Part shown: piece after piece, positions 27,199-35,900 of the stretch
Layout of the letters: each line of letters starts with the position of its first letter
Numbering within the stretch: the first letter of the stretch is position 1
Source: Diaphorobacter nitroreducens
GTDB lineage: Bacteria > Pseudomonadota > Gammaproteobacteria > Burkholderiales > Burkholderiaceae_C
Direction: 5' to 3'
Assembly (NCBI GenBank): GCA_003755025.1
Contig: RJVL01000004.1
Location: 372,001 to 436,000, forward strand
DNA: 64,000 bases
Notes under the pieces: generated by a model
What the model was told of the DNA's origin: nothing
Databases searched by the model: none
What the model saw: the letters and a program-made list of their open reading frames with translations, nothing else
Made by a program: the position numbers and the translations under genes

Positions 27199-28461
27199 TC
27201 AGTGGAGCGGCAGAGCCTGGGCGCAGGCGTGGGCGCTGGCCCAGGCCCATTGGAAGTTGTAGCCGCCCAGCCAGCCGGTGATGTCTACCACCTCGCCGAT
27301 GAAGTACAGGCCCGGCTGGGCCTTGCATTCCATGGTCTGCTGGGACAGGGCGCGCGTGTCCACGCCGCCCAGCGTCACCTCGGCCTTCTTGTAGCCTTCG
27401 GTGCCCGTGGGGGTGAGCTCCCAGCGCGCCAGCCGCTCGGCCAACCGCGCCAGGGCCTTGTCCGCGGCTTCGTTGATGGGGCGCTGCCAGTCCGCGCTCT
27501 GGCTGGCCCAGGCGTCGGCCAGACGGCTGGGCACGAGCGCGGCCAGTTCGTTGGCGATCAGCTTGCGCGAGCGCACCTTGGCTTGGGCCAGTGCGGCCGG
27601 CAGGTCCACGCCCGGGGCGAGGTTGATGGCCAGCGGCGTGCCCGGCTGCCAATAGCTGGAGATCTGCAGCACGGCCGGGCCCGACAGCCCGCGGTGCGTG
27701 AACAGCAGGTCTTCCACGAAGGCCATGCGTTCCTTCTTGGCGCCGGTGCTGATCTCCACCGGCAGTGCCAGCCCGGCAAGCTGCGCGTAGGGCGCCCAGG
27801 CCTGGCCGTCGAAGGTCAGCGGCACCAGGCCGGGGCGCTGCGCCACCAGCGGCAGTCCGAACTGCTGCGCCAGCCGGTAGCCGAAGTCCGTGGCACCAAT
27901 CTTGGGGATGGACAGCCCGCCCGTCGCCACCACCAGGCTGCGCCCCTGCACCGGGCCGCGATCGGTATCGATTTGATAGCTGCCAGCGCTTGTGCCGCCT
28001 GCCTCATCGGCCAAAAAGACCACATTCTTGACGCTGCAGGGCTGCCAGCGCTCAACGCGCCCCTGGGCGCATTCGGCCAGCAGCATGGCGATGATGTCCT
28101 CGGCCGAGCGGTCGGCAAACAGCTGGCCCTTGTGCTTCTCGTGGTAGGCGATGCCGTGGCGCTCCACCAGCGCGATGAAGTCCGCCGGCGTGTAGCGCGA
28201 CAGCGCGGAGCGGCAGAACTGCGCGTTCTGCCCCACGAAGTGCTTGTGCGGCGCGCGCACGTCCAGGTCGCGGTTGGTGAAGTTGCAGCGCCCACCGCCC
28301 GAGATGCGGACCTTCTCGGCCACTTTGTCGGCATGGTCGACGAGCAGCACCTTGAGCCCGCGCTGGCCCGCCTGGGCGGCGCAGAACAGACCGGCGGCGC
28401 CGGCGCCGATGATGACGGCATCAAAGAAGGGTGTGGACACGGGCAGCAACCTGGCGGGCAA
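27199..28461 (-). CDS. HI0933/YhiN-type NAD(P)/FAD-dependent flavoprotein
   Basis: 420 residues. N-terminal FDAVIIGAGAAGLFCAAQAG is the FAD dinucleotide fold; VRISGGGRCNFTN is the hallmark of the HI0933/YhiN/BaiN flavoprotein family, and the C-terminal GGYNFQWAWASA and YFIGEVVDITGWLGG complete the FAD site. The reaction is unknown for most members. A palindromic-repeat copy at 27970-28018 is read in frame as part of ADEAGGTSAGSYQIDTD. The gene is a single unit, divergent from nnrS-side DNA and downstream of the binding-protein gene at 28511. Confidence 0.9.
   Translation of the reverse strand: MPARLLPVSTPFFDAVIIGAGAAGLFCAAQAGQRGLKVLLVDHADKVAEKVRISGGGRCNFTNRDLDVRAPHKHFVGQNAQFCRSALSRYTPADFIALVERHGIAYHEKHKGQLFADRSAEDIIAMLLAECAQGRVERWQPCSVKNVVFLADEAGGTSAGSYQIDTDRGPVQGRSLVVATGGLSIPKIGATDFGYRLAQQFGLPLVAQRPGLVPLTFDGQAWAPYAQLAGLALPVEISTGAKKERMAFVEDLLFTHRGLSGPAVLQISSYWQPGTPLAINLAPGVDLPAALAQAKVRSRKLIANELAALVPSRLADAWASQSADWQRPINEAADKALARLAERLARWELTPTGTEGYKKAEVTLGGVDTRALSQQTMECKAQPGLYFIGEVVDITGWLGGYNFQWAWASAHACAQALPLH
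27970..28018 (-). repeat. Palindromic-repeat copy inside the YhiN-type gene
   Basis: ATTTGATAGCTGCCAGCGCT followed by TGTGCCGCC and TCATCGGCCAAAAAG on the plus strand: the left arm is a perfect match to the element, the right arm has decayed, and the GGCCAAAAAG end is kept. Confidence 0.6.
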
Positions 28462-28510
28462 AGCCGCCGATTGTCGCGTACGGGCTCCGAGGCCGTGCAG
28501 TGCAGGCAGT

Positions 28511-29677
28511 TCAGTGCATGTAGTTGCCGTCGGGCCCGATCACGGCAATGTCCACATAGCTGGAGCCATTGCGGTTCTGCGCACTGTACTGGTAGGTGTA
28601 GCCGCCCAGGTCCACCTTGTGCAGCCCTTCCAGGGTCGCGGCCAGCGATGCGCCCGTCACCGAAGGGCCCGCGGCGCGCAGGCCTTCAATGAGGATGCGC
28701 GCGTCCAGGTAGCCCCTGAAGCGGTCATAGTCCACGGGGTGGCCGTGGCGCTTCATGGACGCCTGGAACTCGCGTGCCACGGCGGTGGTCAGCCGCGTGG
28801 GCGGCGGCGTGGTGCGCGCCACGGCCAGCCCGCGCGCGTCACTGCCCAGCGCGCGGATGACCTGCGCACCCGCGCCCAGCGACAGCGTGTACACCGGCAC
28901 GCCGAGGTGCGCCTTGTTGGCGCGCACGTAGGCCACCACGGGCGGGCCCGCGGCAATCATCACCACGGCTTGCGGCCGCAGGGCCGCCAGGGCCTTGGCG
29001 GCGGCCTCGGCATCCTGGCCGCTGCTGTGCATGGCATGGGCGCCCACGAAGGTGCCGCCCTCGGCCGTGATGGCCTTCTCGACCAGGGGCAGCGCGAGCT
29101 TGCCGAAGTCGTTGTTCTCGTAGGCGACGCCGATGCGCGTGGTCTGAATGGCCACGAGGTTGCGCACGATCTTCACCAGCTCGTCCGCGTAGCTGGCGCT
29201 GGTGGTGAACAGGTAGGGGCTGCGCGCGCCGTGCACTGCGGGGCTGCCGGTGTAGACGGCCACCAGCGGCGTGCGTGCCTGCGCCAGGTAGGGCAGCAGC
29301 GCCAGCACCTGCGAGGTGCCGGCCTGGCCGAACAGCGCGACCACGCCGCTGTCCTGCACGAGTCTGCGGGCGTTGTCCAGGGCGAGCGCGGCGTCGAACT
29401 TGTCGTCCAGGGACACGAGCTGCACCTTGCGCCCTGCGACGCCGCCGGCCTCGTTGAAGTCCGCCAGGGCGGCCTCCTGCCCCTCGTGCACCGGCGTGAG
29501 GAACGGCGCCATGGGGCCCGACAGGGCCGAGGAGCGCCCGATGAGGATGGCTGCCTTGGCGTCTGCCGAGCGCTGCTGGGCCAGCGCCGGCCACGCGAGC
29601 GCACAGGCACTCGCGCACAGCGACTGCAGCAGCCGCCTGCGCGGCGCACAAGGGTGGACGATGAACGGCGTGGTCAT
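28511..29677 (-). CDS. LivK-like ABC transporter substrate-binding protein
   Basis: 388 residues with an N-terminal signal (RRRLLQSLCASACALAWPAL, cleavage near ALAQ) and a type I periplasmic-binding fold: ILIGRSSALSGPMAPFLTPV, YENNDFGKLALPLVEKAI and DYDRFRGYLDARILIEGLRA. This family binds branched-chain amino acids, amides or aromatic acids. No permease or ATPase genes are near, so it is an orphan component. The terminal YVDIAVIGPDGNYMH is typical of the betaproteobacterial subfamily. Confidence 0.88.
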   Translation of the reverse strand: MTTPFIVHPCAPRRRLLQSLCASACALAWPALAQQRSADAKAAILIGRSSALSGPMAPFLTPVHEGQEAALADFNEAGGVAGRKVQLVSLDDKFDAALALDNARRLVQDSGVVALFGQAGTSQVLALLPYLAQARTPLVAVYTGSPAVHGARSPYLFTTSASYADELVKIVRNLVAIQTTRIGVAYENNDFGKLALPLVEKAITAEGGTFVGAHAMHSSGQDAEAAAKALAALRPQAVVMIAAGPPVVAYVRANKAHLGVPVYTLSLGAGAQVIRALGSDARGLAVARTTPPPTRLTTAVAREFQASMKRHGHPVDYDRFRGYLDARILIEGLRAAGPSVTGASLAATLEGLHKVDLGGYTYQYSAQNRNGSSYVDIAVIGPDGNYMH

Positions 29678-29871
29678 GGGAGCTCCCTGCTTTTTGTATT
29701 GGGCTGGCGCTGCACCGCCATGGGCAGCGCAGGGGCCATGCTAGGAACGCCGGCGCACGCGCCCACTGGGGGAAACCAAGAAACCGTGACGCGGGTGTGA
29801 CACGGGGCGTGGCGGGTGAAGGCACGTGCTCCGGCCCCGCACGGTCGGCGTAAACACGCTCTAATACCGCC

Positions 29872-30372
29872 ATGCACCTTCCCGCGCACCAACTCAGCAT
29901 GACCGTGCTCATGTCGCCCGACATGGCCAACTTCTCCGGCAACGTCCACGGCGGCGCCATCCTCAAGCTGCTGGACCAGGTGGCCTATGCCTGCGCCAGC
30001 CGCTATTCGGGCAGCTACGTGGTCACGCTGAGCGTAGACCAGGTGATGTTCCTGCAGCCCATCCACGTGGGCGAACTGGTGACCTTCCTGGCCAGCGTCA
30101 ACCACACGGGCACATCGTCCATGGAGATCGGCATCAAGGTGGTGGCCGAGAACATCCGCACCCAGGTGGTGCGGCATGTGAATAGCTGTTTCTTCTCGAT
30201 GGTGGCAGTGGACGATGCGGGCAAACCCACCCCCGTGCCGCCGCTGGCCCCCACCAGCTACGACGAGCGCCGCCGCTGGGAGGCCGCGCTGCTGCGCAAG
30301 GCCCTGCGCAAGGAACAGGCCGAGCGCTTCGCGCAGATCCGCCAGGCGGCGCAGGCCAGCGCCGCCGGCTGA
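29872..30372 (+). CDS. Acyl-CoA thioesterase, hotdog fold (YciA type)
   Basis: 166 residues. MTVLMSPDMANFSGNVHGGA and ILKLLDQVAYACASRYSGSY form the hotdog core, with the Asn/His-Gly-Gly and Asp residues of the catalytic site, followed by VDQVMFLQPIHVGELVTF. Such enzymes hydrolyse acyl-CoA to free acid and CoA in the cytosol. The last 30 residues are charged and probably outside the fold. Single gene, convergent with cobA. Confidence 0.9.
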   Translation: MHLPAHQLSMTVLMSPDMANFSGNVHGGAILKLLDQVAYACASRYSGSYVVTLSVDQVMFLQPIHVGELVTFLASVNHTGTSSMEIGIKVVAENIRTQVVRHVNSCFFSMVAVDDAGKPTPVPPLAPTSYDERRRWEAALLRKALRKEQAERFAQIRQAAQASAAG

Positions 30373-30376
30373 GCCG

Positions 30377-31186
30377 TCACACCGCCCGGCTGCGCGTGCC
30401 TGCTACCGGGGCTGCATCTTCGCCGTGCGCCACGGCCTGGATGCCGCGTACCACGTCGCCGATCACGATCACCGAGGGGCTGGCCAGCCCCTCGCGGGTG
30501 ATGGTGGACTGCAACTGGCCCAGCGTAGTCACCGCGTGGCGCTGCTGCGGCAGGCTCACATGCTGGATCACCACCGCCGGCGTGTGCGCAGGCAGGCTGG
30601 TGAGCAGTTCCTCCTGGATGTGGGCGCAGCCGGTCACGCCCATGTAGATCACCAGGGTCAGGCGTGCATCGCGCGCGGTGGCGGCCAGCTGGCGCCAGTC
30701 GGTGCGTTGGTTCCCAGGCTTGTTGTGGCCCGTGATGAAGACCACGCCGTGCGCATGTTCGCGGTGGGTGAGCGGCGCGCCCAGCTGCGTCATGCCCGCC
30801 AGGCCGGCGGTGATGCCATTGACCACCTGCACCGGCACGCCCGCCGCGCGCAGGTGCTCCACTTCTTCGCCGCCCCGCCCAAAGATGAACGGATCGCCGC
30901 CCTTCAGGCGCACCACGGTCTCGCCCTCCTGCACGGCGGTGAGCATGAGCTTTTCGATGAACGCCTGGGGCGTGCTCTTGCAGCCGCCGCGCTTGCCCAC
31001 ATGCACGACGCGGGCGCCGGGGCGGGCCAGGGCGACGATGGCGTCGCTCACCAGGTCGTCCACCAGCAGCACGGTGGCGGCCTGGATGGCCTTCACCGCC
31101 TTGAGGGTGAGCAGCTCGGGGTCGCCGGGGCCGGCGCCCACCAGGGTGCAGCTGCCTGCATGGGCTGGAAGAGAAGGTGTGGTCAT
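30377..31186 (-). CDS. cobA: Uroporphyrinogen-III C-methyltransferase (siroheme)
   Basis: 269 residues. Transfers two methyl groups from SAM to uroporphyrinogen III to give precorrin-2, the entry to siroheme. CTLVGAGPGDPELLTLKAVK and VRLKGGDPFIFGRGGEEVEH are the family signatures, with GITAGLAGMTQLGAPLTHRE. It carries only the methyltransferase domain, so oxidation and iron insertion need another enzyme outside this window. The start overlaps the ybiB stop (ATGA) and the gene is last in the nirB-nirD-nasA-ybiB-cobA row; siroheme is the cofactor of NirB. Confidence 0.95.
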   Translation of the reverse strand: MTTPSLPAHAGSCTLVGAGPGDPELLTLKAVKAIQAATVLLVDDLVSDAIVALARPGARVVHVGKRGGCKSTPQAFIEKLMLTAVQEGETVVRLKGGDPFIFGRGGEEVEHLRAAGVPVQVVNGITAGLAGMTQLGAPLTHREHAHGVVFITGHNKPGNQRTDWRQLAATARDARLTLVIYMGVTGCAHIQEELLTSLPAHTPAVVIQHVSLPQQRHAVTTLGQLQSTITREGLASPSVIVIGDVVRGIQAVAHGEDAAPVAGTRSRAV

Positions 31187-32112
31187 GACGAGGCCTGTGC
31201 AGTGATTTGACGGCTCAAGTGCAAGATATGTTCCACCTGCTGGCGCAGGGCAGGGGGCACGGGCGCGTCGCCCGCCAGCACGCGCCGGGTATAGGCGGCG
31301 GTGGTGGCCACGTCGATCTCGGTCGGCAGACCGGGCACTTCGGCGGCCGTGCCGGGCTGCTGGTCTTGCAGCAGTTGGTGCGTGCCGCCAATGAAGGCGT
31401 CGTAGCGCGGCGTGCGGCGCGGGTCGGCCGCCACCTCGCCCTCCAGCCCGCGCGACAGCAACGCGTGCGCGCCCAGCGTGGCAAAGGTGCCGCTCAGGAT
31501 GTCGAAATATTCGGGGTGGGTGAAGCTGCTCACCACCAGCGCCGGGCCGGCGCAGGGGTTCATCAGCTTGGCCACGCTGTGCCCCGGTGTGCGCAGGCCG
31601 ATCACCTCGCGCACCGCCAGCAGGCGCGCCAGCCCGGGCAGCAGCACCGCGGTGCCGATGTGCGCCACGCTGCCGGGTGCTATGGATTGAGGAGCTGTTA
31701 GCGCAGGTATATCCAGCGCTTCAAGCACATCTGATGCCAGAACGCGGCGCGCCTCGGTGCGCATGCCGTGCAGCAGCACGGGCAGGCCTTCGCGCGCCAG
31801 CAGCAGCGCCAGCAGCGGCGTGAGCACGGGCAGCTTGCGCGCGCCGTTGTAGCTGGGCAGCACGATGAGCGGCTGCCCGTTCGCACAGGCCGGTATGGCG
31901 GCGATGCGCGCATGCACCGCGTCCAGCAGGCCGCACATTTCCTCGGCGGTCTCGCCCTTGATGCGCATGGCCACGCAGAAGGCGCCGATCTCCAGATCGG
32001 TCACCTGGCCGTCGAGCACTTGCCCGAACAGGTCGGCGGCTTGCGCGCGGTCCAGTGCCTTGGCGCCGCGTGCGCCGCGGCCGATTTCCTTGATGTAGTG
32101 GCTGATGCCCAT
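31183..32112 (-). CDS. ybiB: YbiB, TrpD-like nucleic-acid-binding protein
   Basis: 309 residues of the TrpD2 branch of the anthranilate phosphoribosyltransferase family. E. coli YbiB forms dimers, binds DNA and RNA without strong sequence preference and is LexA controlled. Seen here: HYIKEIGRGARGAKALDRAQ at the start, FCVAMRIKGETAEEMCGLLD, VLPSYNGARKLPVLTPLLAL and GLRTPGHSVAKLMNP. The glycine-rich phosphoribosyl motif of true TrpD is missing. It overlaps cobA and follows nasA by 93 bases, an intriguing place in a nitrate operon. A repeat-like stretch lies at 31679-31729. Confidence 0.9.
   Translation of the reverse strand: MGISHYIKEIGRGARGAKALDRAQAADLFGQVLDGQVTDLEIGAFCVAMRIKGETAEEMCGLLDAVHARIAAIPACANGQPLIVLPSYNGARKLPVLTPLLALLLAREGLPVLLHGMRTEARRVLASDVLEALDIPALTAPQSIAPGSVAHIGTAVLLPGLARLLAVREVIGLRTPGHSVAKLMNPCAGPALVVSSFTHPEYFDILSGTFATLGAHALLSRGLEGEVAADPRRTPRYDAFIGGTHQLLQDQQPGTAAEVPGLPTEIDVATTAAYTRRVLAGDAPVPPALRQQVEHILHLSRQITAQASS
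31679..31729 (-). repeat. Probable palindromic-repeat copy inside ybiB
   Basis: Plus strand GCTATGGATTGAGGAGCTGT, TAGCGCAGGTATATCCAGCG, CTTCAAGC: order and spacing fit a strongly diverged copy. It codes for LEALDIPALTAPQSIAP. The weakest of the coding copies. Confidence 0.4.
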
Positions 32113-32205
32113 GGGGTATTGGCTGGCGGGTGGGACGAGTGGTGTCCATTCTGCGGCATGTCTGATAACCGCCTGTTATATGCGTGCGGCGGATTGCGTG
32201 CCGCG

Positions 32206-35064
32206 TCACGCTGCCTGCACCGCAGTGGTGCCTATGCCCGCGACCGCCGCCTGCACCATGCGCTTGAGCTCGGGTACGCAGGAGCCGCATTGCGTGCCGC
32301 AGCGCAGCGCGCCCTGCAACTGCGCCAGGCGCTCGGCCGGGCTGCCCTGGCACTGGCCCAGGCGCTCGGTGATGTCGGTATCGGTCACGTTCAGGCAGAC
32401 GCACACCCGCTTGCCCCGTGCGGCCACGGCCACGGGCGGCTGTTGGGTGGGCAGCAGCAGCAACCGGCCATAGGTCTGCACGGGCAGTTCTTCCTGCAGC
32501 AGCGTGCGCAGCCAGCCGCCAGCGCTGCCATTGCCGGCCAGCAGCAGTGCGTCCAAAGTGGTGCGGCCGTCGGCCTGGCGCTGCAGGCGCGCGGCGCGGT
32601 GCTGGGCGCGGCGGCGGTCGGCGTAGCGCAGCGTGCCAGGCCCGTCCAGGTGCAGCAGGTGCTCGATGCGCGCGAGCAGGGCCGGTGGCGGCGCCTCGTG
32701 CGCGGCACCGCGCAGCAGAACACCCGTGCGCGGGGGCCCTGCGGCCGGCGCGGCGCCGCTGAAGGGCACACAGTGGGCGAAGGGTAGTTCGGGCATCAGC
32801 GCGGCCAGCGCCTCGCGCGCGGCCAGCACTTCATCTTCGGGCAGCCAGGCCATGGCCAACAGCGTCCAGGGCAGCTCGGCCTTGAGCACCTTCACCGCCG
32901 CGTGCTTGAGCTCCGGCTGTTTGGAGCCAGGGCAGAAGGCCGGCGTGGTGAGCGCGTTCACGCCCGCCAGTGGTCGGCCCGTGCTGGAGCGCCCGCCCAG
33001 GTATTCGCCGCCCCAGTGCATGGCCATGAAGGCCTGCCCGGGTGCCAGTGTGTCGTCGGCCTGCACGGGCGCGATGATGGAGCCGCGCGCGCTGGTCACA
33101 TGCGCCAGGTCGCCAGCGGCCAGCTGCAGGCGCTGCAGGTCCTGCGGGTGCATCTGCAGCGCGGGCTCGGACGCGTGGCCGAACAGCCGCCCCAGCGTGC
33201 CGGTGCGGCTCATGCCGTGCCACTGGTCGCGCAGGCGTCCCGTGGTCAGGCTGAATGGGTAGCGCGCGCTGGGCGGCTCGGCCAGGGGCTGCCAGGCCGT
33301 GGGGACGAAGCGCGCACGCCCGTCGGGTGTGGGAAAGACGCCGTCCGCATACAAGCGCGCGCGGCCCGCGCGGGCGCCGCTCGGGTAGGGCCACTGCTGC
33401 GGCCCGTCGGCCTCCAGCGCGGCCCAGGTCAGGCCGGTGATGTCCAGGTCGCGCCCGCGCGTGGTCTCGCGGTGCTCGTTCCAAATGGCTTCGGCACAGG
33501 CCTGCGCCGTGTCCCCGGCGTAGGGGAACAGCGTGGGCTGGCCGGGGCGCAGGTGCCTCTCCAGCCGCTGCGCCAGCGCGAGCGTGATCTGCCAGTCGTG
33601 CCGCGCGCCGCCGGGTGCGGCCACTGCCGCGCGCACGCGGCTGATGCGGCGCTCACTGTTGGTGACGGTGCCGGTCTTCTCGCCCCAGGTGGTGGCAGGC
33701 AGCAGCAGGTCGGCGTACTGCGCGGTGGCGGTGGTGGCGAAGGCCTCCTGCACCACCACAAACTCGGCGCGCTGCAGGGCGCGGCGCACGGTGGTCTGGT
33801 CGGGCAGGCTCTGCGCGGGGTTGGTGCAGGCGATCCACAGCGCCTTGATCGCGCCGTCGGCCGCGGCCTGGAACATCTCCACCGCCGTCTTGCCGGGTCG
33901 CGCAGGCACCGACTCCACGCCCCACAGCCGGGCCACTTCGGTGCGGTGGTCGGGGTTGGCCATGTCGCGGTGCGCGGGCAGCAGGTTGGCCAGGCCCCCC
34001 ACCTCGCGTCCGCCCATGGCGTTGGGCTGGCCCGTCAGGCTGAAGGGGCCTGCGCCCGGTTGGCCGATCTGCCCGCAGGCCAGGTGCAGGTGGATCAGCG
34101 CGGCGTTCTTGGCCGTGCCGCTGGTGCTCTGGTTCAGGCCCTGGCAGTACAGGCTCAGCGTGGGCCGGCGTGGCCCACCCTCCGCCATGCCCTCCACGCC
34201 AGCGAACCAGCGCGCTGCGGTGGCAATGTCCTGCGGCGGCAGGCCGCAGACGGCGGCAGCGCGCTCGGGCGTGCAGTCCTGCACTACGGCCTGCAGATCG
34301 GCGAAGCCGCTGGTGTGGCGCGCGATGTAGCCCTGGTCCACCCAGCCCTCGCGCAGCATCACGTGCAGCATGGCGTTGAACAGCATCACGTCGCTGCCCG
34401 GCAGCAGGGGCAGGAACAGATCGGCCATGGCCGCGGTGTCGGTGCGGCGCGGATCGGCCACGATGATCTTCATGGCCGGGTTGGCGGCGCGCGCGTCCTC
34501 GATGCGGCGAAACACGATGGGGTGCGCCCAGGCCGTGTTGCTGCCAGCGATGAACAGGCATTGCGCGTGGGCCAGGTCGTCGTAGCAGGCGGGCGGCGCG
34601 TCGGCGCCCAGCGTGGCCTTGTAGCCGGCCACGGCGCTGCTCATGCACAGGCGCGAGTTGGTGTCGATGTTGTTGGTGCCGATCAGGCCCTTGGCCAGCT
34701 TGTTGAAGACGTAGTAGTCCTCGGTGAGCAACTGGCCACTCAGGTAGAAGCCCACCGCGTCGGGGCCGTAGCGGTCGATGGTGGCGGCGAAGCGCTGCGC
34801 CGCGGTGTCGAGAGCCGCGTCCCAGTCGATGGGGTGCGCTGCCTGGCCGCGCTGCGGGCGCAGCTGGGGTTGCAGCAGCCGGGTCTGCAGTGTGACGGGC
34901 CGGCTGGCGGTGAGGTGCAGGGTGCTGCCCTTGGTGCACAGGCGGCCGAAGTTGGCGGGGTGGTGGGGGTCGCCGCGCACGCCGGTGATGGTGTCGCCGT
35001 CGGACTGGATGATCACGCCGCAGCCTACGCCGCAGTAGGGGCAGGTGGAACGGGTTTCTTGCAT
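32206..35064 (-). CDS. nasA: Assimilatory nitrate reductase catalytic subunit
   Basis: 952 residues. A molybdopterin (bis-MGD) enzyme reducing nitrate to nitrite in the cytoplasm. The N-terminus holds a [4Fe-4S] site, CPYCGVGCGVIIQ (Cys8, 11, 15) and a fourth Cys in LCTKG near residue 43. The MopB core follows (NKLAKGLIGTNNIDTNSRLC, YCQGLNQSTSGTAKNAALIH). The last 70 residues form a BFD-like [2Fe-2S] domain (VCVCLNVTDTD and CGTQCGSCVPELKRM), as in Klebsiella NasA. No Tat signal is present. Second enzyme gene of the nirBD-nasA row; the 370-base gap before it is filled by repeats. Confidence 0.96.
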   Translation of the reverse strand: MQETRSTCPYCGVGCGVIIQSDGDTITGVRGDPHHPANFGRLCTKGSTLHLTASRPVTLQTRLLQPQLRPQRGQAAHPIDWDAALDTAAQRFAATIDRYGPDAVGFYLSGQLLTEDYYVFNKLAKGLIGTNNIDTNSRLCMSSAVAGYKATLGADAPPACYDDLAHAQCLFIAGSNTAWAHPIVFRRIEDARAANPAMKIIVADPRRTDTAAMADLFLPLLPGSDVMLFNAMLHVMLREGWVDQGYIARHTSGFADLQAVVQDCTPERAAAVCGLPPQDIATAARWFAGVEGMAEGGPRRPTLSLYCQGLNQSTSGTAKNAALIHLHLACGQIGQPGAGPFSLTGQPNAMGGREVGGLANLLPAHRDMANPDHRTEVARLWGVESVPARPGKTAVEMFQAAADGAIKALWIACTNPAQSLPDQTTVRRALQRAEFVVVQEAFATTATAQYADLLLPATTWGEKTGTVTNSERRISRVRAAVAAPGGARHDWQITLALAQRLERHLRPGQPTLFPYAGDTAQACAEAIWNEHRETTRGRDLDITGLTWAALEADGPQQWPYPSGARAGRARLYADGVFPTPDGRARFVPTAWQPLAEPPSARYPFSLTTGRLRDQWHGMSRTGTLGRLFGHASEPALQMHPQDLQRLQLAAGDLAHVTSARGSIIAPVQADDTLAPGQAFMAMHWGGEYLGGRSSTGRPLAGVNALTTPAFCPGSKQPELKHAAVKVLKAELPWTLLAMAWLPEDEVLAAREALAALMPELPFAHCVPFSGAAPAAGPPRTGVLLRGAAHEAPPPALLARIEHLLHLDGPGTLRYADRRRAQHRAARLQRQADGRTTLDALLLAGNGSAGGWLRTLLQEELPVQTYGRLLLLPTQQPPVAVAARGKRVCVCLNVTDTDITERLGQCQGSPAERLAQLQGALRCGTQCGSCVPELKRMVQAAVAGIGTTAVQAA

Positions 35065-35434
35065 GGCGTGTTCTCTTGGTATTTTTGGGCTTTAGGGCTT
35101 GTGGTGTGGGCGCGAGTAGCTATTCTTTTTGGATGTGGCTGGCCGGGACTCGCCCCGGCGGGCGAGGTACTTTTCTTTGCTTCGCCAAAGCAAAGTACCC
35201 AAAAGAAAGGCGACCCTAGAGGCTGCGTCCCTTCGCTTCGCTACGGGCAACCTGCGGTGCTCGCGTCCAGCGGGGTCTCGCTCAAACTCGCTTCGCTCAA
35301 ACAATCGCGAGCCCTGATCCGCTGGCCGCTGCGCTCCTCGGCGCATCCTGAAGGGAACCCGGAAACCGGACAGCCCATTCGGGCCATCGCTGCGCTCGGC
35401 CTGGCCTTGCGCGGCGCGTTGCGCCTGCGCGGGG
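35065..35434. other. Repeat-filled intergenic region between nirD and nasA
   Basis: 370 bases without a real gene, though open frames cross it. It holds two hairpins (35142-35159 and 35166-35199), followed by a long mosaic beginning AAAGAAAGGCGACCCTAGAG and including CGTCCAGCGGGGTCTCGCTC and AACCCGGAAACCGGACAGCC. From memory, near-identical text recurs between genes in many Comamonadaceae genomes and is often mis-annotated as short proteins. It interrupts the nitrate operon. Confidence 0.7.
35142..35199. repeat. REP-like double hairpin
   Basis: First hairpin GCCGGG-ACTCGC-CCCGGC at 35142-35159; second formed by GGTACTTT (35166-35173) and AAAGTACC (35192-35199) around TTTGCTTCGCCAAAGC. The first has the same hexaloop ACTCGC as the larger hairpin at 46696-46727. 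Confidence 0.75.
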
Positions 35435-35824
35435 TCATGGTGGGTTTGCCTTGCAGCGCAGCGCGGGGCCGGCCACCGGGCGTTGCAGGTCCAGGGCGTG
35501 GTGGGCCAGCTCCTGGGCGTCCAGGTAGACGGTGCCCGCTTCCACCTTGACCTGAAAGCGCGGCGTGCAGCCTTCGTCGGGGGCGGCGGCCTGGCCGTCG
35601 CACAGGCCGATGGTCCAGTTGTGCAGCGGGCAGGCCACGCTGTTGCCGAAGACGATGCCCTGGCTCAAGGGGCCGCCCTTGTGGGGGCAGCGGTCGAGCA
35701 GGGCGAACACGCCGCCGGCGTCGTTGCGGAAGACGGCCACGTCCATGCCGTGCGGGCGGGCCACGCGGCGCGCGCCGAGCACGGGGATGTCGTCCAGGGA
35801 GCAGATCGGGGTCCAGGTGGTCAT
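35435..35824 (-). CDS. nirD: Assimilatory nitrite reductase small subunit
   Basis: 129 residues from the ATG at 35824 (MTTWTPICSLDDIPVLGARR). A Rieske-type fold with CPHKGGPLSQGIV and ACPLHNWTIGL. In this copy the CxH...CxxH cluster ligands (Cys-Pro-His, Cys-Pro-Leu-His) are intact, which is not true of all NirD proteins. It partners NirB in reduction of nitrite to ammonium. The gap to nirB is 76 bases and contains a palindromic-repeat fragment; nasA follows after 370 bases. Confidence 0.94.
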   Translation of the reverse strand: MTTWTPICSLDDIPVLGARRVARPHGMDVAVFRNDAGGVFALLDRCPHKGGPLSQGIVFGNSVACPLHNWTIGLCDGQAAAPDEGCTPRFQVKVEAGTVYLDAQELAHHALDLQRPVAGPALRCKANPP

Positions 35825-35880
35825 AGCTATTCCTTTAGGAGCTGTTGGCGCTTGCTGGCAGGGCGTGACAGGCACTTTTG
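35825..35880. repeat. Palindromic-repeat fragment between nirB and nirD
   Basis: AGCTATTCCTTTAGGAGCTG, TTGGCGCTTGCTGGCAGGGC and CACTTTTGGCTGAAA: a decayed copy with recognisable ends in the intra-operon gap. Confidence 0.5.
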
Positions 35881-35900
35881 GCTGAAACTCATGCCAACGT

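Noticed and set aside
35092..35603. Small protein genes in the nirD-nasA gap
   Set aside because: Frames are formed by repeat DNA and hairpins and have no ribosome sites; similar spurious proteins are often annotated from this repeat.
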